NCBI GenBank assembly: GCA_965232485.1
Contig: OZ246975.1
Span: 1,054,001-1,118,000 of the forward strand
Direction of reading: 5' to 3'
DNA length: 64,000 bases
DNA from: VXPQ01 sp965232485
GTDB lineage: Bacteria; Bacteroidota; Rhodothermia; Rhodothermales; VXPQ01
The notes below the pieces were generated by a model, which worked only from the letters and a program-made list of their open reading frames with translations, did not search any database and was not told the origin of the DNA. Made by a program: the position numbers and the translations under genes. Within the stretch, counting starts at the first letter, position 1. Every line of letters starts with the position of its first letter. Positions 42,291 to 51,616 of this stretch are shown piece by piece.

Positions 42291-44858
42291 ATGGAACCGA
42301 ACGACTCCCGGATCATCCCGATCAATATCGAGGAGGAAATGAAGTCCTCCTACATCGATTATTCGATGTCGGTGATCGTAAGCCGGGCGTTGCCGGACAT
42401 CCGCGACGGCCTGAAACCCGTACATCGGCGCGTGCTGTACGGCATGAGCGATCTCGGCCTGACCGCCGGCTCCGGTTACAAAAAGAGCGCCCGCGTCGTA
42501 GGGGAAGTCCTTGGCAAGTATCATCCGCACGGAGACGCCTCGGTGTACGACACCATGGTGCGCATGGCGCAGGAGTTCTCCATGCGTTCCCCGCTTGTGG
42601 ACGGACAGGGGAATTTCGGATCGATCGACGGGGACGCCGCCGCCGCCATGCGGTACACGGAAGCCCGCATGACGCGCATCGCAGAGGAAATGCTGCGCGA
42701 CATTCAGAAAGAAACGGTCGATTTTCAGGAGAATTTCGATGGATCTCTGGAGGAGCCGACCGTGCTGCCCGCCGCGATCCCCAACCTGCTCCTGAACGGT
42801 TCCGACGGCATCGCCGTGGGCATGGCCACAAAAATTCCGCCGCACAACCTGAAGGAAACGATCGACGCGGTCATCGCCTGGATCGACGATCCCGATATCG
42901 ACGTCGAGGGCCTGATGAAACACCTGCCGGCGCCCGATTTTCCCACGGGCGGCATTATCTATGGCTACGCCGGCGTAAAGGAAGCATACCAGACAGGCCG
43001 CGGCCGCATTGTGATGCGCGCCCGGATGCACGAGGAAGAAATCCGGGCGGGCCGCGCCGCGCTCGTCATTACGGAGATCCCCTATCAGGTCAACAAGAGT
43101 TCGCTCCTCGAAAAGATCGCGCATCACGTCAAGGAAAAACGCATCGAGGGCGTCAGCGACCTGCGCGACGAATCCGACCGGGACGGCCTGCGCGTCGTCG
43201 TCGAGATAAAGAACGACGCCATGCCGCTGGTTGTACAAAACCAATTGTACAAATACACGCAGTGCCAGCAGTCCTTCGGCGTGAATATGGTGGCGCTGGT
43301 GAACGGGCGCCCGAAAACCATCACGCTGCAAGACGCCGTACGGCGCTATGTGGAGCACCGGCATGAAATCGTGGAGCGGCGCACCCGGTTCGATCTGCGC
43401 AAGGCGCAGGAACGGGCGCACATCCTCGAAGGCCTGACGATCGCGCTGGACCATCTGGATCAGGTCATTACGATCATTCGTCATTCGGACGATACCGATA
43501 CGGCCCGCAAAAACCTGATGGACGGCGTCTATCCCGAACAATTGACGGCGGCCCAACTCGAACGACTGGGCCTGCCCCCCGCGGACGGCGCCATGTTTTC
43601 GCTGACGCAAGACCAGGCCGACGCCATTCTTGCGCTGCGGCTGAGTCGCCTGACGGGCCTCGAACGCCAGAAAATCGAACGGGAATACCGGGAAGTCCTT
43701 GAGGAAATAAGCCGCCTCGAAAACATCCTCGCCGAACGCGGTCTGCGCATGCAGATCATCAAGGACGAACTGGCGGCGATCCGGGAGAAATATGCCGATG
43801 CGCGGCGCACCGAGATCGATTATATGGGGGGAGGCGATTTCGCGATGGAGGACATGATCGAAGAGGAACAGGTGATCGTGACCATTTCGCATCAGGCGCT
43901 GATCAAACGGACCCCGCTCGCAGAGTACCGTCAGCAGGGACGAGGCGGCGTCGGCATGAAAGGAAGCGGCAAACGGGACGAGGATTATATCGAACATATG
44001 TTCGTCTCGTCCACCCACGACTACCTGCTGTATTTCACCGATCACGGGCAATGCTACTTGCTTCGCGTCTACGAGATACCGGAAGGATCGCGCACGGCGA
44101 GGGGCCGGTCGATCCGCAACCTGATCCAGATCGATCAGGGAGACCGCGTCCGGGCCGTGCTCGCCGTGTCCAAAGCGCAGTTCGAGGACGAGGAATTCCG
44201 CCAAAACCATTACGTCGTCATGGCCACCCGCAAGGGACTGGTCAAGAAAACGGTGCTGGACGCATTCAAGCGCCCCTTGCGGTCGGGCATCATCGCCATA
44301 TCGGTCGTGGAGGGAGACGAACTGATCGAAGCCCGCCTTACCGACGGAAACGCCGATATATTTCTGGCTTCGTCAGGCGGCAAGGCCATTCGCTTCAACG
44401 AAAAGGAAGCCCGGCCCATGGGACGCGACACGCGCGGCGTAAAAGGCATTTCGCTGCGCCCGAACGAAGAGGCGATCGGCATGGTGGCGGCGGAAAACGG
44501 GGAACGCGAAATTCTCGCCATCAGCGAAAACGGGTACGGCAAGCGCAGCCACATGGGAGATTACGCGCCGCAGGGGCGGGGCGGCATGGGCCGCATCACG
44601 CTCAAAACGACGGACAGGGTGGGGCCGCTGGTCGCCATTCGGGATGTGGCGAGCGACGACGACCTGATGATCGTGACCCAGAACGGCCTGATGATCCGTA
44701 TGAACGTAGGCGACATTTCGGTGCAGGGCCGGAATACGCAGGGCGTCCGCCTCATTCACCTGAAGGAAGGAGACGCCATCGCCGACGTCACGCGCCTTGT
44801 GATCGAGGAAAACGGCGAGGAAGGAGAGGAGGAAATGGAAAACGCGCCAGACGGGTAG
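42291..44858 (+). CDS. gyrA: DNA gyrase subunit A
   Basis: The 855-residue product is the breakage-reunion subunit of the type II topoisomerase that introduces negative supercoils with GyrB. The N-terminal part carries DGLKPVHRRVLYGM and the active-site Tyr122 in AAAAMRYTEAR. The quinolone-determining region reads HPHGDASVYD, so the usual Ser83 is Ala and residue 84 is Ser. C-terminal propeller blades include two GyrA-box-like motifs, QGRGGVGMKG and QGRGGMGR, and the protein ends in an acidic tail. The latter motif marks a gyrase rather than a ParC protein. The start at 42291 gives the normal N-terminus; the upstream frame has no support. Confidence 0.95.
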   Translation: MEPNDSRIIPINIEEEMKSSYIDYSMSVIVSRALPDIRDGLKPVHRRVLYGMSDLGLTAGSGYKKSARVVGEVLGKYHPHGDASVYDTMVRMAQEFSMRSPLVDGQGNFGSIDGDAAAAMRYTEARMTRIAEEMLRDIQKETVDFQENFDGSLEEPTVLPAAIPNLLLNGSDGIAVGMATKIPPHNLKETIDAVIAWIDDPDIDVEGLMKHLPAPDFPTGGIIYGYAGVKEAYQTGRGRIVMRARMHEEEIRAGRAALVITEIPYQVNKSSLLEKIAHHVKEKRIEGVSDLRDESDRDGLRVVVEIKNDAMPLVVQNQLYKYTQCQQSFGVNMVALVNGRPKTITLQDAVRRYVEHRHEIVERRTRFDLRKAQERAHILEGLTIALDHLDQVITIIRHSDDTDTARKNLMDGVYPEQLTAAQLERLGLPPADGAMFSLTQDQADAILALRLSRLTGLERQKIEREYREVLEEISRLENILAERGLRMQIIKDELAAIREKYADARRTEIDYMGGGDFAMEDMIEEEQVIVTISHQALIKRTPLAEYRQQGRGGVGMKGSGKRDEDYIEHMFVSSTHDYLLYFTDHGQCYLLRVYEIPEGSRTARGRSIRNLIQIDQGDRVRAVLAVSKAQFEDEEFRQNHYVVMATRKGLVKKTVLDAFKRPLRSGIIAISVVEGDELIEARLTDGNADIFLASSGGKAIRFNEKEARPMGRDTRGVKGISLRPNEEAIGMVAAENGEREILAISENGYGKRSHMGDYAPQGRGGMGRITLKTTDRVGPLVAIRDVASDDDLMIVTQNGLMIRMNVGDISVQGRNTQGVRLIHLKEGDAIADVTRLVIEENGEEGEEEMENAPDG

Positions 44859-44872
44859 CGGATCAAGGCGCT

Positions 44873-46213
44873 CTACAGGCCCATCTTCCGCAGCGCCGCA
44901 TCGATAAGGTTTATTCCCTCGTCCAGTTCGTCCGCCGAGACCACGAGCGGCGGACGGAAACGCACGGACGAAACGCCGCAACCCAGCATAACCAGGCCCG
45001 CTTCGCAGCACTGTTCAAGAAACGCGGCGCGCCGTTTCGGGTCGGGCAGATCGAAAGCGCACATCAGGCCGCGGCCCCGCACATTGCTGACGCAGGCATG
45101 CGCAGCGGCCAGTTCGCGCAGGCGCATGAGCAAGTGCGCGCCCCGCTCGTTCGCCTTGCGCGCAAGGTCCTGCTCCTCCATAACTTCGAGTATCCGGTCG
45201 AAACGCACCATATCCGCGAGGTTGCCGCCCCAGGTCGAGTTGATGCGACCCGGCGACTGGAATACATGATCGGCGACCTCGTCCATTTTCGGACCGCCCA
45301 GCACCCCGCAAACCTGGGTCTTTTTTCCGAAAGCGATGAGGTCCGGACGCACGCCAAGCGCCTGGTGCGCCCAGAATCGTCCGGTAATGCCCACGCCGGT
45401 CTGCACTTCGTCGAAAATGAACAGGGCGTCGTTTTCGTGCGCCAGGTCCTTCAGGCGAACGAAAAATTCCGGACGAAAATGATTGTCTCCTCCTTCCCCC
45501 TGAATCGGCTCTGCGATCACGCAGGCGACGTCGCGTTCGCGCGCCCTGAAATGCGCTTTGGCCTGTTCGAGGGCGGCGGCTTCGGCCCGTTCCACCTCGT
45601 CCAGATGCGCATCCAGCGGGTGCGCGATCTTCGGGTTCGGTATCCGCGGCCAGTCGAAAACAGGAAAATGCCGGGTCTTGTGCGGATCGGTGTTCGTAAG
45701 CGAAAGCGTATAGCCGGAACGCCCGTGAAACGCCTGCCGGAGATGAAGCGCCTGCCCGCCGAGTTCGCCGCGACGCCCCTTGGCCTGGTTCTTCCGAACC
45801 TTCCAGTCGAAAGCCGCCTTCAGGGCGTTCTCCACAGCGAGGGCGCCGCCGGAAATAAAGAACGCATAGGGCAGATAGTCTGGAATGGCCACGCGCCCGA
45901 ACGTCCGGACGAACCGCGCCATATGCCCGGTGGCGATATCGGAATTGGTGACCTTGTGGAGCGCCGCCTCCAGCAAGCGTTCCCGAAAATCGGCGTCCTC
46001 CACGAGGCCCGGATGATTCATGCCCAGTACGCTGGTGGCGAAAAAACCGAAAAAATCGAGATAGTCCTTGCCCGTGCGGGCGTCCCGGAGATATACGCCC
46101 CGGCTGCGCCGCATGTCCAGCACCAGGGAATTCATGCCGCGCACCAGCAAATGCTCCGACAAAATGCGACGGACGTCCCCCGGAGATACAGAATTTGAAA
46201 CCATAGCGTTCAT
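44873..46213 (-). CDS. lat: L-lysine 6-transaminase
   Basis: The 446-residue protein is a class III PLP-dependent aminotransferase that moves the epsilon-amino group of lysine to 2-oxoglutarate. Motifs include FFISGGALAVENALKAAFDW, FHGRSGYTLSLTNT, FIFDEVQTGVGITG and the PLP-binding Lys in IAFGKKTQVCG, with the Lat-specific SPGRINSTWGGNL. Two close Met codons (46213 and 46204) are possible starts. It converges with gyrA with only 14 bases between the stop codons. It could serve lysine catabolism or aminoadipate-type synthesis. Confidence 0.85.
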   Translation of the reverse strand: MNAMVSNSVSPGDVRRILSEHLLVRGMNSLVLDMRRSRGVYLRDARTGKDYLDFFGFFATSVLGMNHPGLVEDADFRERLLEAALHKVTNSDIATGHMARFVRTFGRVAIPDYLPYAFFISGGALAVENALKAAFDWKVRKNQAKGRRGELGGQALHLRQAFHGRSGYTLSLTNTDPHKTRHFPVFDWPRIPNPKIAHPLDAHLDEVERAEAAALEQAKAHFRARERDVACVIAEPIQGEGGDNHFRPEFFVRLKDLAHENDALFIFDEVQTGVGITGRFWAHQALGVRPDLIAFGKKTQVCGVLGGPKMDEVADHVFQSPGRINSTWGGNLADMVRFDRILEVMEEQDLARKANERGAHLLMRLRELAAAHACVSNVRGRGLMCAFDLPDPKRRAAFLEQCCEAGLVMLGCGVSSVRFRPPLVVSADELDEGINLIDAALRKMGL

Positions 46214-46426
46214 GGCGGTATGCAAAGCGTTGCGAAAAAGCTTTTTTGGGGATGAGCGGTGATTTTTTCTTCCTGACACGCCATCGCCGCAAAGGATTCC
46301 GGGGGATCCGATTCGCCGCTCAACCGTTTCCTGTACATCGAATGATTTTTACGGAGTTTGTTCCGAAAAACCCGTTCTCCACGCACCAAAGTACGACGTC
46401 TTCCCGCGTTATCCTGCTTTCGCTTT

Positions 46427-47428
46427 ATGTCCCGCCCGTCTGCAGAACAACCCCGACGCCCCGGCGATATCCGGCTCGAACGGGTGAAAAAGGAACCTCT
46501 GTTCTCTTCTGGCGACGGCGATCCGGGCATGTTCGAACTTCCGGTCGTACGGCAACCGGACATCGCCAATACCCGGGGACGACGCCCGGACTGGCTCCGC
46601 GTCAAACTGCCGTACGGACCCGCCTACCGAAACGTAGCCCACATCATCGAGGAGCACAACCTGCACACGGTCTGTCAGAGCGCGCGGTGTCCCAATATGG
46701 GAGAATGCTGGAGCGCAGGCACGGCCACCTTTATGATTCTCGGCAACGTATGCACCCGCTCCTGCGGTTTTTGCGCCGTGATGACCGGGCGCCCGCCGGA
46801 AGGACTGGACTGGGACGAGCCGAACCGCGTCGCCGAGGCGGCCCGCCTCATGGAGTTGACGCACGCCGTCGTGACCAGCGTAAACCGCGACGAGCGCAAG
46901 GACGGGGGCGCCCCCATCTTTGCAGAAACCATCCGCAAGATCCGCGAAGCGCGCAAAGGCTGCACCGTCGAAGTATTGATTCCCGATTTTCGGGGGCATC
47001 GCGAGGCCCTGCAACAGGTAATCGACGCGCGCCCGGACATCATGAACCACAATGTGGAAACGGTCCCGCGCCTCTACCGTCGCGTCCGGCCCCAGGCCAG
47101 TTACAGGCAATCGCTGGAGGTGCTTCGCATTTCGAAGGAAGCCGGATTGCGCACGAAAAGCGGCGTCATGGTCGGACTGGGCGAAACAGAGGCCGAGGTG
47201 CTGGACCTGATGGACGATTTCGCGGCGAACGGGGTGGACGTGATGACCATCGGGCAATACCTGCAACCCACGCGCATGCACTTGCCGGTCGAGGAATTCG
47301 TGCATCCGAATACGTTCGCCCGCTACAAGACGGCCGGCGAAGCCAAGGGGATTGATCATGTGGAAAGCGGCCCCCTGGTCCGCTCGTCCTACCACGCCGA
47401 ACGGCACGTAAAATCCGATTCGACCTGA
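46427..47428 (+). CDS. lipA: Lipoyl synthase
   Basis: The 333-residue radical SAM enzyme inserts two sulfurs into protein-bound octanoyl groups to make lipoate. The auxiliary-cluster cysteines (CQSARCPNMGEC: C83, C88, C94) and the radical SAM motif (CTRSCGFC: C109, C113, C116) are present, as are TSVNRDERKDGGA and VKSGVMVGLGET-like strings. The C-terminal Ser that ligates the auxiliary cluster lies in VRSSYHAE. The start at 46427 gives a slightly long N-terminus; Met35 (46529) is an alternative. It stands upstream of ndk by 87 bases. Confidence 0.95.
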   Translation: MSRPSAEQPRRPGDIRLERVKKEPLFSSGDGDPGMFELPVVRQPDIANTRGRRPDWLRVKLPYGPAYRNVAHIIEEHNLHTVCQSARCPNMGECWSAGTATFMILGNVCTRSCGFCAVMTGRPPEGLDWDEPNRVAEAARLMELTHAVVTSVNRDERKDGGAPIFAETIRKIREARKGCTVEVLIPDFRGHREALQQVIDARPDIMNHNVETVPRLYRRVRPQASYRQSLEVLRISKEAGLRTKSGVMVGLGETEAEVLDLMDDFAANGVDVMTIGQYLQPTRMHLPVEEFVHPNTFARYKTAGEAKGIDHVESGPLVRSSYHAERHVKSDST

Positions 47429-47515
47429 GGCGAAGGCGCGGCGACGGCGACCCGGACCATTCCTTACGCAATCCCTGGGCAATTTTTCACCCGATTCACC
47501 ATACGTAGATAGCAT

Positions 47516-47941
47516 ATGGAGCGCACGCTCGCCATTCTGAAACCCGATTGCGTCCGAAAGGGACTGGTTGGAGAAGTCATTCGCCGCATTCAGGAAGCCG
47601 GATTCGTCCTTCGCGCCCTGCGGATGCAACAACTCACCCGAAAGGAAGCCGAAGGATTTTACGCCGTACACAAGGAGCGCCCGTTCTTCGACGAACTGAC
47701 GGCGTTCATGTCGAGCGGTCCCTGCGTCCCCATGGCGCTGGAAAAAGAAAATGCCGTGGAAGATTTCCGCGCATTGATCGGCGCCACCGATCCGGCGGAA
47801 GCAGCGGAAGGCACCATACGACGGGCTTTTGCGGACGACAAGGGCCAAAATATCGTTCACGGATCCGATTCTGTCGCCAATGCAACCCTTGAAGCCGGCT
47901 ATTTTTTCTGCGGACGCGAACTGGCGGCGAACGGGGCCTGA
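47516..47941 (+). CDS. ndk: Nucleoside diphosphate kinase
   Basis: The 141-residue protein transfers the gamma phosphate between nucleoside di- and triphosphates. The conserved Lys is in LAILKPDCV (K9), and the phospho-accepting His115 is in NIVHGSDSVANA. Length and all family motifs are normal. The NamZ-like gene begins four bases after its stop, so the two are co-transcribed. Confidence 0.96.
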   Translation: MERTLAILKPDCVRKGLVGEVIRRIQEAGFVLRALRMQQLTRKEAEGFYAVHKERPFFDELTAFMSSGPCVPMALEKENAVEDFRALIGATDPAEAAEGTIRRAFADDKGQNIVHGSDSVANATLEAGYFFCGRELAANGA

Positions 47942-47945
47942 CGCC

Positions 47946-49229
47946 GTGCGCCTCGGCCTCCTCGCCGCGCTCCTTTTGTGCTCGGCGTGCAGCCAGGCCT
48001 CCGAACGACCCGATGCGGACGCAGCGCCCTGTGAAACGCCCCCTTGCGCCCCCGTTAAAACAGGCGCCGCGGCGCTCATGGAGCGCGGGTTCGATCTGCT
48101 CGACGGAAAACGCGTCGGGCTGGTGGTCAACCATACCGCCCGCGTCGACGACGCCCATCTGATCGACCTCGTTTTCGCCGCGCCCAACGTAGAGCTCGCC
48201 GCGCTCTTCGGCCCCGAACATGGCCTGCGCGGCACGGCGGACGCCGGAGAAAAAGTCGCCGACGGACGAGACGAACGCACGGGCGCGCCCGCGTACAGCC
48301 TTTATGGGGCCACGCGCAAGCCAACCCCGGACATGCTGCGCGAGATCGACGTGCTGGTATTCGACATTCAGGATATCGGAGCGCGGTTCTATACCTACAT
48401 CTCTACGATGGGACTGGCCATGCAGGCCGCGGCGGAACAGGGCGTCCCGTTCGTCGTGCTGGATCGCCCCAATCCGCTCGGGGGAAACTATGTTTCGGGC
48501 TTTGTGCTCGAACCGGAGCATACGTCTTTTGTGGGACAGTACCCGATCCCCATGGTCCATGGCATGACCGTGGGCGAACTGGCCCACATGATTCGGGATC
48601 ATTCGATGATGGAAGGTCTGGACGCCCTGGAACTCCATGTCGTCGAAATGGAGGGATGGCGGCGCGATATGCTCTGGCCCGACACCGGGCTGCCCTGGAT
48701 TCCGCCCAGCCCCAATATTCCGGATTTCGAAACCGCGCTCGTCTATCCCGGCGCCGTTTTTTTCGAGGCCACGGCAGCCAGCGAGGGACGAGGCACCCGG
48801 AGTCCTTTCGTGCAAGTCGGAGCGCCCTGGCTACATGGACAGGCGGCCGCCGATTCCCTCAACGCACGGAACCTTCCGGGCGTACGGTTCGAGGCGGCCT
48901 CCTTCACTCCGACAAGCATACCGGGCATGGCGTCCCATCCGAAACTGGCGGAACAACCCCTGAAGGGCATTCGCCATATCCTGACCGACGAGCATGCATT
49001 CCAGCCTGTAGAAACCGGAATCCATGTGCTCGACGTATTCTGGCGGCAAGCAGCGACCGCGCAGGAGGAACTCGTAAACCGTCCCGCCGGCCTGGCCCGC
49101 CTTGCCGGCGCGCAGCGCCTGCTCGACCTGTTGCAACAAGGCGCATCGCCTGCAACCATTGCCGCCTCGTGGGAACGCGAAGTGGCCGCCTTCCGGGAAG
49201 CGCGCGCCGCATCGCTGCGCTATCCGTGA
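47946..49229 (+). CDS. DUF1343/NamZ-like exo-beta-N-acetylmuramidase lipoprotein
   Basis: The product is about 427 residues from a GTG start four bases after ndk, chosen because a lipoprotein signal follows at once (LLAALLLCSACS). An upstream in-frame ATG lies inside ndk. The DUF1343 domain shows GLVVNHTARV, LFGPEHGLRG, VFDIQDIGARFYTY and LDRPNPLGG, and later LVYPGAVFFEATAASEGRGT. Characterised members (NamZ) remove non-reducing terminal N-acetylmuramic acid from peptidoglycan fragments, fitting the nearby PBP4 and MreD genes. The substrate here is inferred from the family. Confidence 0.85.
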   Translation: MRLGLLAALLLCSACSQASERPDADAAPCETPPCAPVKTGAAALMERGFDLLDGKRVGLVVNHTARVDDAHLIDLVFAAPNVELAALFGPEHGLRGTADAGEKVADGRDERTGAPAYSLYGATRKPTPDMLREIDVLVFDIQDIGARFYTYISTMGLAMQAAAEQGVPFVVLDRPNPLGGNYVSGFVLEPEHTSFVGQYPIPMVHGMTVGELAHMIRDHSMMEGLDALELHVVEMEGWRRDMLWPDTGLPWIPPSPNIPDFETALVYPGAVFFEATAASEGRGTRSPFVQVGAPWLHGQAAADSLNARNLPGVRFEAASFTPTSIPGMASHPKLAEQPLKGIRHILTDEHAFQPVETGIHVLDVFWRQAATAQEELVNRPAGLARLAGAQRLLDLLQQGASPATIAASWEREVAAFREARAASLRYP

Positions 49230-49244
49230 GGCGCCGCGGCGATG

Positions 49245-49532
49245 CTACGGAGCCATAGGCCGAGATTTTTTCGACGGCCCTTCCTCCTCGGGCGAGCGCA
49301 CGAGAATAGCCCAGATAATTTCCAGATAACCGCCCAGAATGATCAGCGGGGCTACATACAGGGAAATGAATCCGTCCACCTCGTTCTCGATGCGCATCAT
49401 GGCGTACCCCAGCGCCACCATCGCAACGCCCAGAAGAAGCAACAGATAATTTTTGCGGCGAAACACCATGCGCACGCCGCGGAACTGCCTGCGGGCCTGC
49501 GGCGAGCGACGTCTTCCGGAAGGTCTTGCCAT
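49245..49532 (-). CDS. DUF3098 small membrane protein
   Basis: The 95-residue protein has a basic N-terminus, two hydrophobic helices (about residues 29-46 and 58-77) and a charged tail. FRRKNYLLLLLGVAMVALGY and the second helix with APLIILGGYLEII match the small DUF3098 membrane family of Bacteroidota, which has no assigned function. It converges with the NamZ-like gene. An internal Met (49469) is an alternative start. Confidence 0.7.
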   Translation of the reverse strand: MARPSGRRRSPQARRQFRGVRMVFRRKNYLLLLLGVAMVALGYAMMRIENEVDGFISLYVAPLIILGGYLEIIWAILVRSPEEEGPSKKSRPMAP

Positions 49533-49634
49533 GAATCCGATGAACAGGATGCGTATCGAAACGTATTTTACAAAATGCTCTGCGCTCTGGCCAGAGCGCC
49601 CCGTAGGCGAACCCGATGAACGTATTCAGGTTCC

Positions 49635-51116
49635 ATGCCCTTTCCGTCCCGCATAGCCGATACCGTGATAAAGTTGCCCGCTACGAAACGCCCCCTGACC
49701 ATCCTCGCCGCCGCGCTCTTCGCGCTTGCATTCGCCGCAGCCCCCGCGGATCCGCCAGCGAACCTTGCCGACCGCCTCGACGCAATCATCTCGAATAACG
49801 CTTTCTGGGGCGTGTACGTGCAGCATGTCGAAACCGGCGAAACCTGGTACGAGCGCAACGCCTCGAACACGTTTCTGCCCGCCTCCAACCAAAAGATTTT
49901 TACGACCGCCACGGCGCTTGACGCCCTCGGCAGCGATTATCGATACCGGACCGTGCTGTATTTCGACGGGCGCGTGGAAGGAAGCGTGCTGAAAGGCGAT
50001 CTTGTGCTGCGCGGGTCGGGCGATCCCACATTCGGAAGCGAACAGGTTCCTGGCGAGGATCCGCTCGGAAAATGGGCGCAAGAACTGGCGAATATGGGCG
50101 TAACGCGCATTGAGGGACGCATCGTAGGCGACGACAATGTCTTTGACGATCGCCCGTACGCCGAGGGGTGGGGTATCGAGTTCATCACCGGAAGCGCCAG
50201 CCGCGAGGTAGGCGTAAGCGCCAGCGGCCTGTCGTACAACGACAATGTAGTGGTGGTGCGAATTCGGGCCGGCGCGCCGGGGCGCCCTCCCCGCGTCACG
50301 ATGCAGCCCGACGGATTTCTGGATTTTCAAAACCGGATGGTCACGGCCAATCGACGACGCGGCATCGCCATAACCACCCAGCGGGATTTCCGCAACGAAC
50401 GCATTACCCTGCAAGGAAGCCTCCCTCGCACATATAGCGGCTCCATCGGCGTCCCGGCAACGAATCCCACAGCCCTGGCCGCCACGGTCCTGACGCAATA
50501 CCTGCGCGAAGCAGGCATCGATGTGCAAGGGGAGCCGGCGGACATAGACGACCTGATCAATTTCCGGTACGACCGGGAGCAACCCTTGTTTGCGCACGTA
50601 TCGCCCCCCCTGCTGGACATTTTGCATATCGTCAACAAGAAGAGCAATAATTTCTATGCAGAGCAAGTATTCCGGACCTATGCATACGGCGGCTCCGCGG
50701 AAGGGGCGGAAAACCGCGTCAAGCAATTGCTCGAACAAGCCGGAACGCCCACGGCAGATATCGACATTCGCGACGGGTCGGGATTGTCCCGCAAGAACAT
50801 GGTCACGCCGCAGGCCATGGGCCATTTCCTGACCCATATGTACGGCCACGAAGAGCGCGACGCCTTTTTGGCCTCGCTCGCCCGGGGCGGAGAACGAACG
50901 TCCACGCTTCGCTACCGGCTGCGCCAGACGCCAGTGCAGGCCAAAACAGGCTCCCTTGAGTTTGTGCGTACGCTGAGCGGCTACGTTACGACGCAAGACG
51001 GACAAACGCTGGCCTTCGCTATCTTCGCCAACAACTGCACCGGGTCAACCTACCGAATCACGCAAATGATCGATCGTATCGTGATGGAGCTGGCCGCTTC
51101 TGCTTCCCTGTCTTAA
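49635..51116 (+). CDS. dacB: D-alanyl-D-alanine carboxypeptidase/endopeptidase (PBP4, S13)
   Basis: The 493-residue periplasmic enzyme trims D-Ala and cleaves cross-links in peptidoglycan. It has a signal-like hydrophobic segment (about residues 20-36). All three penicillin-binding motifs are present: SxxK in PASNQKI (S84, K87), SxN in SGLSYND (S200, N202) and KTG in QAKTGS (K437). Domain size fits the S13 family with its inserted domains. It lies 24 bases before mreD on the same strand. Confidence 0.92.
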   Translation: MPFPSRIADTVIKLPATKRPLTILAAALFALAFAAAPADPPANLADRLDAIISNNAFWGVYVQHVETGETWYERNASNTFLPASNQKIFTTATALDALGSDYRYRTVLYFDGRVEGSVLKGDLVLRGSGDPTFGSEQVPGEDPLGKWAQELANMGVTRIEGRIVGDDNVFDDRPYAEGWGIEFITGSASREVGVSASGLSYNDNVVVVRIRAGAPGRPPRVTMQPDGFLDFQNRMVTANRRRGIAITTQRDFRNERITLQGSLPRTYSGSIGVPATNPTALAATVLTQYLREAGIDVQGEPADIDDLINFRYDREQPLFAHVSPPLLDILHIVNKKSNNFYAEQVFRTYAYGGSAEGAENRVKQLLEQAGTPTADIDIRDGSGLSRKNMVTPQAMGHFLTHMYGHEERDAFLASLARGGERTSTLRYRLRQTPVQAKTGSLEFVRTLSGYVTTQDGQTLAFAIFANNCTGSTYRITQMIDRIVMELAASASLS

Positions 51117-51139
51117 GCATGCTCTGATCCGACGCCCTG

Positions 51140-51616
51140 ATGCCCTCGCTCCTTTCCCACATGCTCGTCGGAGCGCTGATTATCGCCGCGCAATGGCTGG
51201 CGCTGGGACGACTCCATCTATGGAATGCCTGGCCAGACGCGGTGCTGCTCTATGTAGCCTGGACGGGCATGAAATTCGGGCGACGACAAGGAGCGCTTAC
51301 CGGGTTTGCAAGCGGTTTTCTGATGGACGTCCTGTACGGAACATGGGGCATTCAGATGTTCGTGAAAACGCTGATCGGCTTTCTCATGGGACTTTTCCGG
51401 TCTGACGAGCGACAAATCTTTCCGATGATCCCTTCGTTCATTCTGGGGGGCAGCTTTGCCGTAGCCCTGTTGCACAACGGACTGTTCGCCCTGTTCACCG
51501 CCCTGAGCGCCGGCACGAAGAATATATCCATCGTCACCGGCGTCTGGCTGGGATCCTCGATCTACACCGCCGCGCTCGCCGGACTGGCCATGCTCTTCGC
51601 AACCAGAACGCGCTAA
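51140..51616 (+). CDS. mreD: MreD-like rod-shape-determining membrane protein
   Basis: The 158-residue protein has about five transmembrane segments and the pattern expected of MreD (ALGRLHLWNAWPDAVLLY, GALTGFASGFLMDVLYG, FVKTLIGFLMG). MreD works with MreC, PBP2 and RodA in lateral wall growth. The rest of the mre operon is not in the window, so the call rests on the protein and on its neighbour dacB. It overlaps the dapA stop by four bases on the opposite strand. Confidence 0.7.
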   Translation: MPSLLSHMLVGALIIAAQWLALGRLHLWNAWPDAVLLYVAWTGMKFGRRQGALTGFASGFLMDVLYGTWGIQMFVKTLIGFLMGLFRSDERQIFPMIPSFILGGSFAVALLHNGLFALFTALSAGTKNISIVTGVWLGSSIYTAALAGLAMLFATRTR

